Shown: positions 33,672 through 47,400 of the stretch, piece by piece
Numbering within the stretch: the first letter of the stretch is position 1
How the letters are laid out: every line of letters starts with the position of its first letter
Origin: Haliclona indistincta
Taxonomy: Eukaryota; Porifera; Demospongiae; Haplosclerida; Chalinidae
Assembly: GCA_964017065.1 (NCBI GenBank)
Contig: OZ024790.1
Location: 8,621,864-8,685,863 of the forward strand
Reading direction: 5' to 3'
DNA length: 64,000 nt
Made by a program: the position numbers and the translations under genes
Notes under the pieces: generated by a model
What the model saw: only the letters and a program-made list of their open reading frames with translations
What the model was told of the DNA's origin: nothing
Databases searched by the model: none

Positions 33672-35917
33672 CTACATCATTGCTAGTTCTGTGCTGTTAC
33701 AGGATTCGTTCTTGTTCGGCTGAAAGAATAGACTCGTTACTGTTAGCCCGAACAGCATCACTCCCACGCAGCCTATGATCACTACTGCCGGCCAGTAGCT
33801 GAATATAGTTGAGTACGGAGTCATGTACAGGTCCGAGGGCTTCACTTGTGTTGAAATCAATGGAGCAGATTCTGAAGAATTTCCAGGCATCTCGTCTGAA
33901 GAGAAGGAAGTGTCCTGCAGTGTTTCTTGCTTGTATGATAGCAGTGCTGGTTTAAATGTTTTATTGCACTTGTACTGTGAACTGAGCTGGAGTGTAGTCG
34001 GAATAAAGAAACAGATAAAGAAGCCCATTAGTCCTGCAAATTTTAGTACTGTGACTAAATTTGACACAGCCATAGCAACAAAAATAGGCAGGATAGCTGC
34101 TACAAATTTCATTCCAATTCGAATAAAAAACGTTTTCCAGGTTTTGGGGGCTTGGGTGGTGTCTCGACCAAAGAAGACAGTGTAAATATTGTCCACCATT
34201 GTCAAGACGACCAGAGGATAAACAGAGATGACGTCAATGCTTGGGAACAGTATGATGTAGTAGGAGAGAATCCTTAGAGACAGGTTGAAGGGCAAATGAG
34301 TCAGTGGATCCTGAAACGGAAAAAAAATTATACACAACTTGACATAACTACACCTGTTGTGTAGACAAGACAAAGAAATGTGTGTCTTAGTAAACAAAAG
34401 CTGCTTTGAACAAACAAAGAAGCGTTACTCGGCAAGGTCAGATTCAGTATAAGATAACATACAGTGCTCGCACATTGTTATGCTCTACTACCACAGAGAC
34501 GCATATCGTCTGCCAAGTCCAGTTTATACTGCTTTTAGGGCATTTTTATTAGGCACATTTTATACTGCATTGACACAAGATACCTTAGAACTCTGCCAGT
34601 TTAGTTTCGTTCTTATATAATAGTTAGCACTTAAGAAAGTTGACATTTTGATAGAAACTAAACTGCTTCTAAAGTGTGTAGTATAAACGTTACAGAAGCT
34701 CCTTCCTGTGCCTAACAATAGCCAGTACGATAATTACATGTCTAGAAACAAGGAACCTAGGCTATCCTTTATCACTATTGATAATCATGTGACTACGTTA
34801 CTCACCCAACTAAGAGTACAAGTCTCAATCGTACAGTCTTTGAACCACAGAGACACTGTCACTCCAAGTGCCATGTAGAGCGTCCCGATCACGACGAACA
34901 AGATGTTGAAGTAGGCTCTTAGGTATTGCTTCTGTTTGACAGGATGAGTGAGAGCTGGAACACCTTGATGAAGAACATGTGCATACACGAACACTGGTAT
35001 AGCCTGAAGCCAGTTTTCAAAATTAAAGCGAGTCACGATTTCCGAATGAGTTGTGGTTATGTTACACACATCAAAATCAGACATGTTTGTCCTCCATGGT
35101 CGCGGGCAGGTGTAGATGTTTTGATCGGAAATGAGATTAGCAACCGAGAAAAGAATGATGGCTCCAATAGTGACGAATCTTAAAACCCCAAGAATCACTT
35201 GGACTATCATCTGCTCTTTCAACTCGATTATAGAAAGAGGAATGACTACACAGGCGAACAAGAATAGACAGAACCAGTAAGCGTTCCTACAAGAGGCGAC
35301 TGAGGGAAGACTCTCTAAGTGAAACTCGGAGTTGTTGCACTCGTGAAGCGATCCAAAATTCAGAGGGAGGTTGACTGACCAAGCCGTCCCAGCAACGGTT
35401 GAGTAGGAGATACAAGCAAGGAATGTGTACGCCGAGAGCACTATTAGATAAGCATACTTGAGCCAGCGACCGACGAACACCTGACATAATTCACTTGGTT
35501 CGAACTTGCGTGAGAGGACAACCTCAAATTTTGGGCAAGAAGTGTCATTGTCACTGTCTGACTTATCGTGTTCAGCTAATGCCTGCAATTGGAATGAAAA
35601 GTGACATTTATACTGTACAGCTACAAGACTATTCTTCTTACCTGTGCCCTCGCCATGCACTCTAGCTCCCAGAGAGCCGTATTCCAGGTGATGAACGAAA
35701 TAACAGCCAATGTAACAGCTCCGGCTAGTAGACCAGCATGAAAGAACGCAAACGGGATGCCCAGAAAACCTGTTCCGAGAACGAAATTTACCATGAAGAA
35801 GAATCCAGTGAAAATGTTTACAGTTTTCGGTCGGCCATCGCTCCCAGCTGTCTTCTTGCCCCGACACAACAGCTTGTCGGCTACGCCGGTCCAAACCACT
35901 CGTAACCTCTCAGCCAT
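33672..35917 (-). CDS. TMEM104-like multi-pass transporter of the AAAP superfamily, copy A (563 aa)
   Basis: There are three exons: 35917-35642, 35582-34806 and 34310-33672. All are phase 0 with GT-AG introns. The N-terminal membrane segment has the family signature VGTGFLGIPFAF-like (here LGTGFLGIPFAFFHAGLLAG) and ends in an ECMARAQ motif, matching TMEM104 GTGALTMPKAFATAGW and EAMAAANA as I remember them. Later blocks also align: CRNAYWFCLFLFACVVIPLS, HQGVPALTHPVKQKQYLRAY, CTIETCTLSW and SIDVISVYPLVVLTMVDN. About ten to eleven hydrophobic segments are visible. The C-terminus has a cytosolic acidic/serine loop and a final helix after SDLYMTPYSTIFSYWPAVV. The substrate is unknown; the superfamily moves amino acids with protons or sodium. 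The stop codon is only about 140 bp upstream of the Death-ankyrin start. Confidence 0.85.
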
Positions 35918-36198
35918 CGATCAGTACGTACTGTGGTACTGATGAGGTGAGTTTTGATTTCAACCGGAACACAAACGAGCAAACCACATCAAACGCATGC
36001 CGCCAATCAGCTGGTCGCGTGATCACACCATACCGTGGCGTGGATACTGTCGCGATTACAAACACAACTAACCAAACACCTACTTAGCACATGAGATAGT
36101 CTTACCACAAGCTAACACATAGACAAAGAACTTTGTCACAGATACAGCATGCCATGTGGACCACTAGTCTCAGAAAACTAATAATAGTAAAAAATCCC
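35918..36198. other. Upstream region of TMEM104-like copy A
   Basis: I see no coding. This must contain the promoter of copy A. No clear TATA box or repeat ends were noticed. Confidence 0.4.
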
Positions 36199-37098
36199 TT
36201 AGAACAGTGGAACAAACAAGCTAGCTACCGTCATACCAAACAATATCACACCAATAATAACAATGACCACTACTACCGGCCAGTGACTGAATATAGTTGA
36301 ATATGGAGTCATATACAGGTCACGTTCATTGAAATTCTGTTCCTTATCACTCTTTTCTTTTGCCATTTCTGATAAGTTGATGTCATGCTCAGTGGATTTT
36401 GTTATTGTTGTTTTGCGGCAAACATTTTCTTGCAGGACCACTGTGAGCGAAGCTGCAGTATAGCTGGAGAGAAAAAGAATGAAATTCAGGCAGCTGTTTG
36501 GTAGAAACAGTCCTTTGTCACAGGATACCGCTGCCTGTATGTTGTACTACAAGCAACCGTGTTAGGCAGAAAGTTGGAAAAAGTACAATCACATAGGAGA
36601 AAACTTTGAGAAATATGCTGTCAGATGAAAGGCAGTTTGTCTGCAAAAAATTAACAACATGCAACATCAATAAAGTGTTATTATTATGTTCCTTTCCCAA
36701 CTGAGTGTGCAAGATTCCAATGTACATTGTCTGAACCACAGAGAAACAGACATGCCTATTGGTACATATACAATACCAGAGACTATAAGCTAGTATAGCA
36801 TTGCATGAATTCTTTATTACTTGCTATTTCTGACCACATATCATCACATGTCATTAGGCATCTGTTCATCAAAAAAATTACTGAAGAGAACAGAATATTC
36901 CTCCATTGTTACAAATCTCATGATGCCTAATGTCACTTGAACGATCGCTTGCTCCTTGAGTTCTAAAAGAGACAGAGGTACTACATGAATAATAGCAAAT
37001 ATTCCCAAAGAGATCCAATAAGCATTTCTGCAAGGAGGACCATTGGGTAGATAATTTGAGAGAAAATTGTTAGTTGTCACACTGCTCAATGAATCCAA
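36199..37098 (-). pseudogene. Decayed TMEM104-like copy B
   Basis: The 3' frame (36199-36441) keeps NFNERDLYMTPYSTIFSHWP and the final helix, nearly identical to copy D. Upstream only pieces of exons 3 and 2 remain: about 36540-36640, and 36844-37098 with CRNAYWISLGIFAII-HVVPLS, which carries an extra residue and a broken end. The exon 1 equivalent and the central transmembrane segments are missing and frames are shifted. It is a relic of a local duplication of copy D, 20 kb away, so D-type genes were once spread on both sides of the TRP gene. Confidence 0.8.
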
Positions 37099-37416
37099 TC
37101 ATAGACTTTAGAGTATACGAACAGATACACTAAAAGATTTACAATACATAGGAAGAGCTTAATGTGGGTGATTGCACTGCAGTACCATCTTGCAATTGTG
37201 TCTTATGGCTATAACTATAACTTTGCAAACTTTGCAGACAGAATGATACACTGACATGCACACACACACATACAAACGCCTTGTGGCTCCGCCCACCGAA
37301 GCATGCATGTGATTTGTAGCCCGTTTGTGTCTACTTAATTGTTCATTAAATTCTCTTTCTATGATTGACAACAAAAAAAATTAATAATTATGACTTGTTA
37401 TATAAATGTCCTTTCT
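37099..37416. other. Intergenic, with a truncated GCC MITE end
   Basis: CCTTGTGGCTCCGCCCACCG (about 37279-37298) is the hairpin end of the GCC family in minus orientation. The rest of that element is not recognisable. Otherwise nothing is seen. Confidence 0.45.
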
Positions 37417-39387
37417 TCAATACAGCAGAATGTGATTCATGTGATTCACATCAGACACTGGACAGCTGCAGTGACCAGTATCAATATCCACAGTAATGAT
37501 ATAAAAATTATCTGCAAGAGAATCAGTATTATATAAAGCACTGTCGAGATAGCATAATGATTCAACAAACCTGTCACTATTCTGGTAGCTCCACTGCACA
37601 GACACACTCGCTCCATGCTTATGTAACGATCCGTCATTGAGCGCTGATTGATTGTACGAGCTGTTACATTGGACACAGTACCTCTGGCTGGTAGGAAGTA
37701 GACACAGTTGTTCCGATCACTGGTCAGAGTAATGTCACGAGTAGTGTCATTAGTCCTGAGGAGACGTGTGAAAAACACTGTGATGTTTCCATTAGCGAGA
37801 CTAGCTGAGGTGTCAGTGAGGTCTTGTTGTAGATCAGGAAAAGGCATAGTGCGACCAGATGCCCACCTACAAGAACAAAGCACTATAATTGTAATCCATA
37901 GGCACAGTGCAGACCTGTCATCAACAAAGGAATCTGTTTGATCCACAGCACCAACAATAATATCACTGCCCATCTGTTGGAAAAATTATAGAAGACAGTT
38001 AGCAGCAAGTGTAGCAACTATTATATCGCTAGTATAAAGCATAAAAACGGAATTGGTAATATGGACTGAAGCATTTACCATCATTCTGTTATTAGAGAAT
38101 CCAAGTGCTATATAGTTCCATTCATTGATGGAGCTTGAACAACGAACGTCACATGTGTCCTTGTAGCTGTCCAAGATATTGTTGCTGGTCCTAGCCTAGT
38201 AGAGTTTCTGCAAACTAGTCAAGGAAGAGACGAGTAGCAAATTTGCTTTGAAACTCAGCCAGTAGGTGCATTCCCCAGTACATACGTATTGCCGCCTTTT
38301 GATTAGCACGGCTGCCATTATAATAAAACAACTTCAAAGCATGCATGCCCAGACAACTGCTGCCATAGAAGTATATATGCAAGCAAGTCATAAATGCAAA
38401 TTAGCCGTAGAAGTTGAATAAATAACATAATGTTCATACAATTATTATGAAGCTTAAGCACTCCCGAAAATTCTTCATGGAATCTGCACGAAATTCGATT
38501 TTCTACTTGTGTTGTTCAGCACTGATTGACCAACACACGAATTTTTATGACTCCACTCACTGCGATGCGGCATCACGACTCACCTTGTTTGTTTTCATCA
38601 AAAACAACACTTTGGAATGCATCATAGTGTACATTGGACAACGGTATACCTGCAAAATTATTTGAATCACGACAAAAATTTACCAAAAAATGAGCTGGAA
38701 GCATAATTATGCACAATTGCATGAATGCTGTATGAAGCTATAATAAAAACATGCAGTTGCTCAACATAGTCAGAAATCTCACTATAAAGAAGACGAATCC
38801 TGTTCCAGTTAGTGGAGTCCATTGGAACTCAATGCTGTTCTTGATCTCTCTGTTAGTGTGTGTGAATCCTCCAGTGCTTGGTTCACACGCATGAGGCTTG
38901 ATACTAGTACTGTTCCGATTTGCAGTCAACTGGTTACCAACAATCACTTGGTCCGGCTTTCTCATTGTAGAGCTGGATAAGAAATTCTCGAAATGTACTG
39001 CCAGAGAGACTATGTAGAGTAACTGTGAATTGAAATAGTCTAACTCATGAACAGTGTGAGTGTGGTTTAGTGCGACGCATAAATATGCGTTCATAGAGCC
39101 TGCGCCAGGTAATAAAGCTTATACTTACCAGTGTACTGAAGTCTGTCCAGCAGTGTAGAAGTAGCCTCTAATAATATTGTCCGATAGCTCAAACTCTACT
39201 TGAGGACGAAACGATACAGTGTATGGAGAAAAGCGACCATTGCCGGGTCCGTTCATCGATGAGTCTGACCTCGCGGGATCAGATCATCACAAGCCTCTGC
39301 AGGTGCCCCGTTTGGCATAGATAAGGCACTGCTGATAAATACGGTAAGAAGCAGAAGCACTGCCGGGCCTGATCTGAGTACAGCCAT
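37417..39387 (-). CDS. Reeler plus DOMON domain protein (FRRS1-like ectodomain), apparent frameshift in exon 1
   Basis: Predicted exons: 39387-39129, 38972-38783, 38649-38584 (weak), 38195-38079, 37973-37915, 37866-37571 and 37511-37417. Exon 1 encodes a hydrophobic signal peptide (VLLLLTVFISSALS) and the start of a Reeler domain (GAPAEACDDLIP). It needs a one-base shift near 39267 to continue into SPYTVSFRPQVEFELSDNII. The Reeler domain ends GGFTHTNREIKNSIEFQW-P. The DOMON domain follows: WNYIALGFSNNRMM, DIIVGAVDQTDSFVDDR, DLQQDLTDTSASLANGNITV and FTRLLRTND. This pairing is the ectodomain of ferric-chelate-reductase-1-type proteins; the cytochrome b561 part is absent. It is probably secreted or anchored, perhaps binding haem or sugar through DOMON (family knowledge). 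The frameshift may be an assembly error or a sign of decay. Confidence 0.75.
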
Positions 39388-39412
39388 TCCGCTTCGTCTC
39401 TATAATGCTAAC

Positions 39413-40102
39413 TTAGGAACTATAGTCACTATCTGAGCTTTTACGCATCCCCCGACCAAGAAGGTGGATGCTATTACATAAACGCGGATGCTGAGCCACA
39501 CCCTTCAACAATGATGAGCACGTGATACCAATTTGTGCGGTAAATTTAAATATACTATTAATTTTGTAACTACAACTGAACACATCGTACAATAGCGTGG
39601 AAATGATCATTAGACCAGCATACTATTACAGGTCAAATTATTTAAAAGCTGTGAGTCACTGTGCTCCTACGGTACCATGCATCCACTACACGATGGTCAC
39701 AACTCATCACTTACGATGAGTGTAAGAGATCACAATGATCACTTTTACTCAGCGTATCAACACATGTACTCAGACCTTCGATAAAATAGCTAGGAAGAAG
39801 AAATGATGAGAATACATCATTCACTACCAACCCTCCACCCACACATAGTGCTCACTACTAGGTACTATAACTCTCTTGCCAGCTAATACTACCAACTGCT
39901 AGTAATATACAAGACTAGTGCAAACACACCATCATAATTATAACATGGTACTAGTCCAGCATTAAAATGACAACTGAAAAATTCTTAATTTCAAGCATTC
40001 CCAGATTGGATATAGTAAGGTTACCACACTGGTACTCATGTCAGTGGTTTGGGTTTTGTAGACTGTATTGTAGACTGATTGTAGACTGATTATTGCAGTT
40101 AA
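39413..40102. other. Intergenic region
   Basis: There is no supported gene and no clear repeat ends. Short frames are AT-rich and unconserved. It lies between the Reeler-DOMON start and the GCC MITE. Confidence 0.4.
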
Positions 40103-41059
40103 AATAAAGCACCAAAGGTGCAGATGCCTCGGTGCAGTAGCATGTATGCTAGCATGCAATTAGCAGATGCATTATGACAGCACGTATGCATTAATGCAGT
40201 ACATCCATGGAAGCATCAAAACAGTGTCATAGAAGCATGCAATGCAAGCTACAGTAGAAGTGACCAGCAGATCCATGGAACATGCAGGCAAGCAGCAGAT
40301 CATAGCAACAGTGCTATGGAAGCACAGGCTAGTGGCAGCTATCCAGCAGCAGCAAGCAGCAGATCATAGCAACAGTGCTATGGAAGTGCATGCTAGTGAC
40401 AGCTTATCCAGCAGCAGCAGCAGCAGATCATAGCAACAGTGCTGTCGAAGCGCAGGCTAGTGGTAGCTATCCAGCAGCAGCAGATCATAGCAACAGTGCT
40501 ATGGAAGCGCAGGCTAGTGGTAGCTATTCAGCAGCAGCAGATCATAGCAACAGTGCTATGGAAGCACAGGCTAGTAGCAGCTATCCAGCAGCAGCAGGCA
40601 AGCAGCAGATCATAGCAACAGTTCTATGGAAGCGCAGGCTAGTGGCAGCTATCCAGCAACTGTACAAGCTGTTGTACAATAGTTGTATTGAAGCCAAACA
40701 GAATAATGTAGCTGGGCGTGACTGTAACTGCTCTGCTCGCTCCGGCTCACCTGTCGAGCAGCTAAGTGAACTCAAACAAGCTTTCGCTCGCTAGTTTCAC
40801 TGCTGCCAATGGAGTCGCGCGAGCTGTACTATCACAGATCAAGCCTTCAAGTTGCACTGTAGCCATCTGTAGACAGTTTTGTCTATGAAGTAGGCACGAG
40901 CGCTCAAGACGGCTGTTTAGGTTAGCAAATCACGCCATAACTTCAAAACAAAGGCTTTAATAGCAAATCTGTCAAATTTGATTTTCATAAACTATCGAGA
41001 TCTACCTGTATTGCAAGTTTCAGCGCTTGGTAGCAAGCGGTTGCTGAGATACGCATTGC

Positions 41060-41123
<64 letters not shown>

Positions 41124-41170
41124 CGAACAGACTACTGTATGCCTCGTGGCTCCGCCCACACCTCGGCATA
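40103..41170 (-). mobile_element. GCC MITE, minus orientation, 3' of the TRP-like gene
   Basis: It begins AATAAAGCACCAAAGGTGCA and ends GCCTCGTGGCTCCGCCCACA-CCTCGGCATA. It contains a minisatellite with units near 55-60 bp (GATCATAGCAACAGTGCTAT / GAAGC-CAGGCTAGTGGCAGC) and a (CA)n tract at 41044-41122. It closely resembles the plus-strand copy 54488-55700, including the CACACCTCGGCATA variant end. Confidence 0.85.
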
Positions 41171-41404
41171 ACAATGCAACTGTACGAAGAATAAACAACA
41201 GTATGGAACTGAACTAAGCTGTGATAAGAAATGTGACTTGGTCATGATACAACTTGGTCAACAGAGTACTTGATAATGCTATGTAACACTACACTGGCTG
41301 CAATAACTATGTGACAAAACAGAATTAAATATTAAATGTTTAAAATAGATCAGGACAAATTAATTTTTTTGTCGGCGAGTCTTTCTGTACTGGTTCTAGC
41401 TGTT

Positions 41405-44400
41405 TTAGTCTGCAGCCAGCTGCTGTTTCAGGTAAGATGTGAGATTGGCAATTGCCTCTGCCTGCATTTCAAGCTGCTTTTGTAAAGCATTTAGTTTCCA
41501 TTGAGATTCTAAACACAATACAATTTGAAAAGTTAATAATTCAATATCAAAATTTGTAAACTTAATTACCTTCAAAAGAAACATTTTCACCAGTTTCATC
41601 ATTGGTGATGTCTAGGTATGAGAAAATCAAATTGTCACAAAATTGTCGTAAAATTACAATACTGACCTCTCTTTCGTTTAAATTGTGATGATTTTCGATA
41701 GAAGTAGACCCGATAGTTCTGGAAAAAATTCAAGATTCACATGACAGCAACCTTTACATCAAACAGCCACTAAAAAGCAGCAGTTTAGGAGTGTGGTTGC
41801 AGTGTGTACTGTTTTTTTTTTTGAAAAAGCAAGCAACGCACTACCGCAATTGTAAAATAGTTTGATTGGCTTAGCTCGATGAGCAGTCAATCTCTAAATG
41901 CGAGGAACACCGGTTCGTATCCCAGTTTGGAGTTTTCTTTTATTTTAGAGATAATAGTAAACCCAAATTAAAACGCTTGGGTGTTTATTCAAGAAATTAT
42001 GGTAAATTGACCAACCAGTAGGGCTAATTTCTTCTTGAAACAACACCAAGCCATCTGGTACAGTCCCCACACCCAGACAGCTGAGTGGATTCGATGAAGA
42101 ACAACAGCTCGTTCCAATCGAATGGATATGCGAGCCTTGTCCAGCTCCTCGACATACGTGTTTGAGAACTGAGCAATCAGGAGGTTCAGTAGAATAACAG
42201 ACACCACAAACAAATAGAGACAATACACAACCACACCAAGCCATCTGAGGAGAGATATGAGTTAATCGCAACTAGAGTCAATTCTGCTATACTTACCTAT
42301 ATCCTTCTCTTCCAAACACATATGGATCAATGACTCCTCCTCCCTCAACCAGAATACGAATACCAGTTAGTAGAGTACGACCAAATGATCTGAGAAATAA
42401 ATATCATTAGCAATCTCATAGACTGATTATTTTCCCACTAACCCAGTCTCATCTGGATGAAGGCACAAACTAGTGTTTAACGCAGGATTGAATCTGTGAT
42501 TATTCTGATGAATAGTACAAGGCTCTCCTCTGAGAACTAAATACAGAGCTCCTCCAAATCCGATGACTGTCATTAAGAACACCACCAGGAACTGAACAAT
42601 GTCACGATAGACAACCTTCACAAGAATCTTCACATACGTGAATAGAGGTCTGTGTACAAAATCATAAATATGCTACAACTCAGAACTGTGTTCTAGTCGA
42701 TTATACTTACACTACTAATACCGCGTTCACACTTTACGCTGGAACCGAACCGGGCCAGCCCAGTTGCAAATCTCTGACAGTATGAACACAACTGAACTGA
42801 GCTACATGTACAACTGAACTGCACCATTGTGGCACCCCAACCATAGGTGGGCCGCTAACTGCATGGTTTGGATGTGTCGGAACTTTGATAATAAAGTGTA
42901 GCATTGTTCGGTTCAGCCGGTTCAAATGCACAGTGCGAACAGGGTATAAGATTTGTCACTAAGTTTTCGTGAACAGTGAAAACAATTTGCTCTGATCTAC
43001 ATGCAGATCTACACTCAAGAGTAGGTGAACAGAGGTCTGTAAAAGGCATAAGTCAATAAAAATACTGATTCCGGTCACAATAAAATTTATAACCAAGTTC
43101 CCAATTGGTTGGTCATAGTATTGCACCCTTTAGGTATGGTTTGACTAATACATTACAGAAACAAGAGAAGCTTTGGAACATGAACACATAATTTTGGTTA
43201 TATGTAACACGATGTAAAGATAGAAATCTGCAAAAGCAGAGCATAAATTAAGGGTGCTCACAACTAATTAATATTCACGGCGCTGCAGCAGACAGAGCAA
43301 TATTAGCAGTATAGCAAGTGCGTCTTAATAGCTGCTCGTATCATGAAATTTTAAGGGCTGGCTTGCTCACAAGAAACAGAGAGACAGGGTCCATGATCGA
43401 CGTGTTTATGCATAGCTAAATCTCAGCGGCAAAAACTTCTGTGAGCTCAAGATTTCAGAAATACAAGTTTCAGCAAAGCTACGATCTAGTAACAGAATGT
43501 TTTTTTACGCTAGCGTGCCTGCACCTTTGTCGGTCGAGCAACACGGATTTTCCCATTTTTCTCAGCAGTGTGGCGTTGATTTAGAAAAATCATTCTGTTA
43601 CTAGATTGTAGCTTTACTGAAACTTGCATTTCTGGAATCTTGATCTCACAGAAGTCTTTGCTGCCGAGTTTTATGCATAAACACGTCGGTCATGGACCGT
43701 GTCTCTCCGTTTTCTTGCAAGCAAGCCAGCCCTTTAAATTTCATGATACGAGCAGCTATCAAGACGCACTTGCTATACTGCTAATATCGCTCTGTCTGCT
43801 ACTTTAGTTTTCAAGAAACACTGACCGCAGCACCGTGAATATTAATTAGTTTCGAGCACCCTTAATTTAAAGGAATCCAAATTTTCAGAATGACCCAGTA
43901 TCAATGTTTTGAATTTTGGTGCCCAGCTAGTTCAGTAAAAGCAAATTTTGGTGAAATGATCCACCAATTTTGCCAAAAATTATTATTCTTTACCAAATTA
44001 CCCGCTGTACAGTAGTTTGAAGAATAAAGAGGGTTACTGGATAATAACCACTTGAACAGAATTAGAGGTGCTGCAATGTCCTCCTCCCTATCTGTTGGCT
44101 GTTAAATTGACCACCTGGCTATTGCAGTGTTTTCTTATGTAATGAAGGCCGCACCGCAGTGTGGTTGCCCTTATTTATTTAGAATACCCATTCATCCACA
44201 CAGTTGATGTAGAAATCATTAATACCTTACCGGAAAATGACAAAATACTGGAACATCCTCAAGTACTGAAGCAGGAATGCAATAGCTGCTACAGCCCAGG
44301 CAGCTTGTCTTCCACTATAGTGAACTGGGAAGGCTAGAAATGTCACTGCAGCAGTCAGACCATCAATCCAACTTGTCCACTTACGAAGATACAATCTCCA

Positions 44401-47400
44401 GTTCAGCTTACTGCAAATGTGATAATATTTATTTATCTGAAATTCTTTTGTTAAGCATTAAGGCTATGGGTTTTTAATGCTGCACATACAACATGTGTTC
44501 ATTTGAATCAAGTCATTTTGCATCACCACCTCGTGGTAACATGGCTCTTCAAGCATGTAGCTAGCTTAGTACAGTGCAGTGAGAGAGACTGGAACTAGAG
44601 TAGTTATGCCTCGGTGGGCGGAGCCACGAGGCATACAGTAGTCGTGTTGTGTGTGTGTGTATCTGTCCGTTGCCGGCATAGCGCATCGCACGCTAAAAAC
44701 TAAGCGCTGATATCAGCAATACAGGTAAAAATCGCTATTTGCTCAGAACTGAATTGATAAATTGTTGGTTCTAAAGCTCCGTTCGTGAGTTATGGCGTGA
44801 GATGCTTACCTCGATGGCTGTTCCCGGCTATCTGGACTCCTCTAAAGACAAAACAGTTTACAGCTGACTGCCTTACAGCTAGTGAGTTCGTTTGTACTAC
44901 AAAACAGCTTGGTAGGTCCAGCGAAATTCTCTCGAAGGCCTACAGCTTCAGCTTGAGCTCGCCGGCTTGAGCTACAGTAGTTGCTGATGATCTAGAGTTT
45001 TCCGTAGACAAAACTATCCACAGTTGACTGCCTAGAAGCTGATAGGTTACATCGTATGTCTAAAGAAATTGTGTAAGCAAGCTATCTCGCGTGCTGTGCC
45101 CTGAACAATATAGACACGCCCAGTTGTATTAGTGGTCAGCACTGATTGGCTTCTGATTGCATAACTATTATACTGCATTGTGATTGCTGTACAGAAAGGT
45201 ACAACAGCTGCAGTTTTTTGCTGTGTATGTGAAATAGTTGCATTCCACCGAGGCATCTGCACCTTTGGTGCTTCATTTCTATAGGTGTAGGTGCTTGAGC
45301 TGACTCTATTTAACGGGTTTTCCCAGCGTTTTTCTCCAAAAAGCTTTTGCAGTGGCATGCACAGCAGCCTTGACACAACTGGGAAGGTTAGAAATGTCAC
45401 TGCAGCAGTCAGACCATCAATCCAACTTAGGACGTCACATATACTATTCAGCAGGTGATCTATATGCTATAATGCTTGGTAAAGCAAGGAGGCAAGCGAC
45501 TCCTGATAGTCACGCTACGTACTGCCGGTATTTACTGGGTACAACTCAACCGTTAATGCGCTTCTGATTTTGGTTAAAGTGGTTAATTTTGTGGGGTTAA
45601 ATTTTCAGCATCTTTACAGTTTTTGCTTGAACCACGAAAACAAAAGCACGAATCATGACGAAATGAATAGCATCAATTTGTATGTCAGTTGCAAAAATTA
45701 AACCAAAAAAGCTGAAGCGGTCATTTCGCGAAAAATTAGCCCTGCAATAATTACCCGCTATACAGTTCTATACATGGTAAGTGTTTGAATGACTCACTAT
45801 ATCACTACGAAGCTCCATACTTGTAGCAAAATGTCAATCATGGATAAAACGAACACAATTACTGTCAAAACAAATCTTGCTACGTGAAGATGACTATCCA
45901 GTTGGTGAGGATGCCTTGCTTCAGTGGCTATTATGAGAGTAGCATCGTATAATAGCACGTAGGTCAAGTAGGCAATGAATCGGAACCTGTAAGACATGTG
46001 ATGACACACAAGCTGATGTGAATTTATACATAAGCGGGAAATAATTTTGTAAATCATTGAAAAATAATATGTGCCCCACAATTTTTCCAAAGCTGCAATT
46101 TTACTCCTCTTAGCATGGAGAAAAATACTTTTTAATTGACTATCGATTGTAGCCAAAACAGTATCACACAATACAAATCTAGTGTGCTTAGTGCACTGAA
46201 AAACACACAAAATTATTTCGCATAACATTGGTTTTCGCTTGATAATTATAAATTGTTAAGCTGGGGTTTGTGACTTTGTGTCAACTCTGTTCATAAAATT
46301 TTCTATACTCATTATCACCTGCTTACCCAAGCATTTTCCATCCGTATCGTTTCCACCTGTAGCTGATCACAGCCTTGAAGCTGTTATGACTCGCAGTCTC
46401 CTGCAATTATGATAGCAACATGATAGCAATAAAACTTTCTAAAGTAGTCTCATCACATAATATTATCTATGTCCGTAACGCATGTGGCAGATGGTTTTAA
46501 AACTCTAACCAAAATGTATTGAAATGTGTGTTTTGCAAATTCTTGCCACAAAAATTGAACATGAATGAATTTTTAACTCTCTTGCCTCAAGATCATGTTT
46601 TCCAATAATCTCAGTTGATGATTGAGACTTCTCATTGAAGGCAGAACTGTCTGGGGTGTGCCCATTCTCATCAGCCTCTAGTACATCATGATAAGCAATC
46701 TTATCATCAACACTCACTGTAGTGTCCAATATAGCATTGATACACTCCTGGATCTATAAGACATGAAGAAAGATTACAAAGAAGAACCATACATGAATGA
46801 AACTATACAGTGTGTGATAATTTGTGTGACTGAAAGGTTAGGTGCTTTGGTTCGTCGGTACATTGTTTTCTGCTTAAAATGCCTTGAAACACCTGTTTTT
46901 TCAAAAGCTATCCACAAGTCATAAAATCAGGAATCGTCTGATGAGTGCTATGACAACAGCATGGAGCAGTGTGTCTGCGTGTGTCAAGTTATGACTCACT
47001 GCATAGCTACTGATTATTCCCTACATATCGTGATTGTATCGCATATAGTTGCCAACTTTTCAAAATTGGTATCCGAGACATTAATTTTTGATCGCACTCA
47101 TTATTTTTTAGACACACCTACTAATTTTATGACCACACCCATCACTATACGTCCTGGGGTTGTTACAAATATATTTCTTTAACTGCATTTCAACTTGGGG
47201 CATCATAAAATAGATTACCTGCACAGGATTCGAACTCATGACCCTCTATTTTTACCTGCGTATCGATTCTTTGAGCTGAATTCGATCGAACCCACGACCC
47301 ACTCTTTATAAATTCCAGGATTCCGGGAGACTTCTCGTTCTGGGACACTAGCGGGACAAGATCGATTTTCCCCAGCCATTCCGGGACGATTGGCAACTAA

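Noticed and set aside
40240..40680. Regularly spaced repeats that could suggest a CRISPR array
   Set aside because: The units are contiguous minisatellite repeats without unique spacers, and the genome is eukaryotic.
41866..41935. Possible tRNA gene
   Set aside because: The A- and B-box-like motifs are present, but no seven-base acceptor stem closes. The unit recurs with a common tail at 47403, so a SINE is the better reading.
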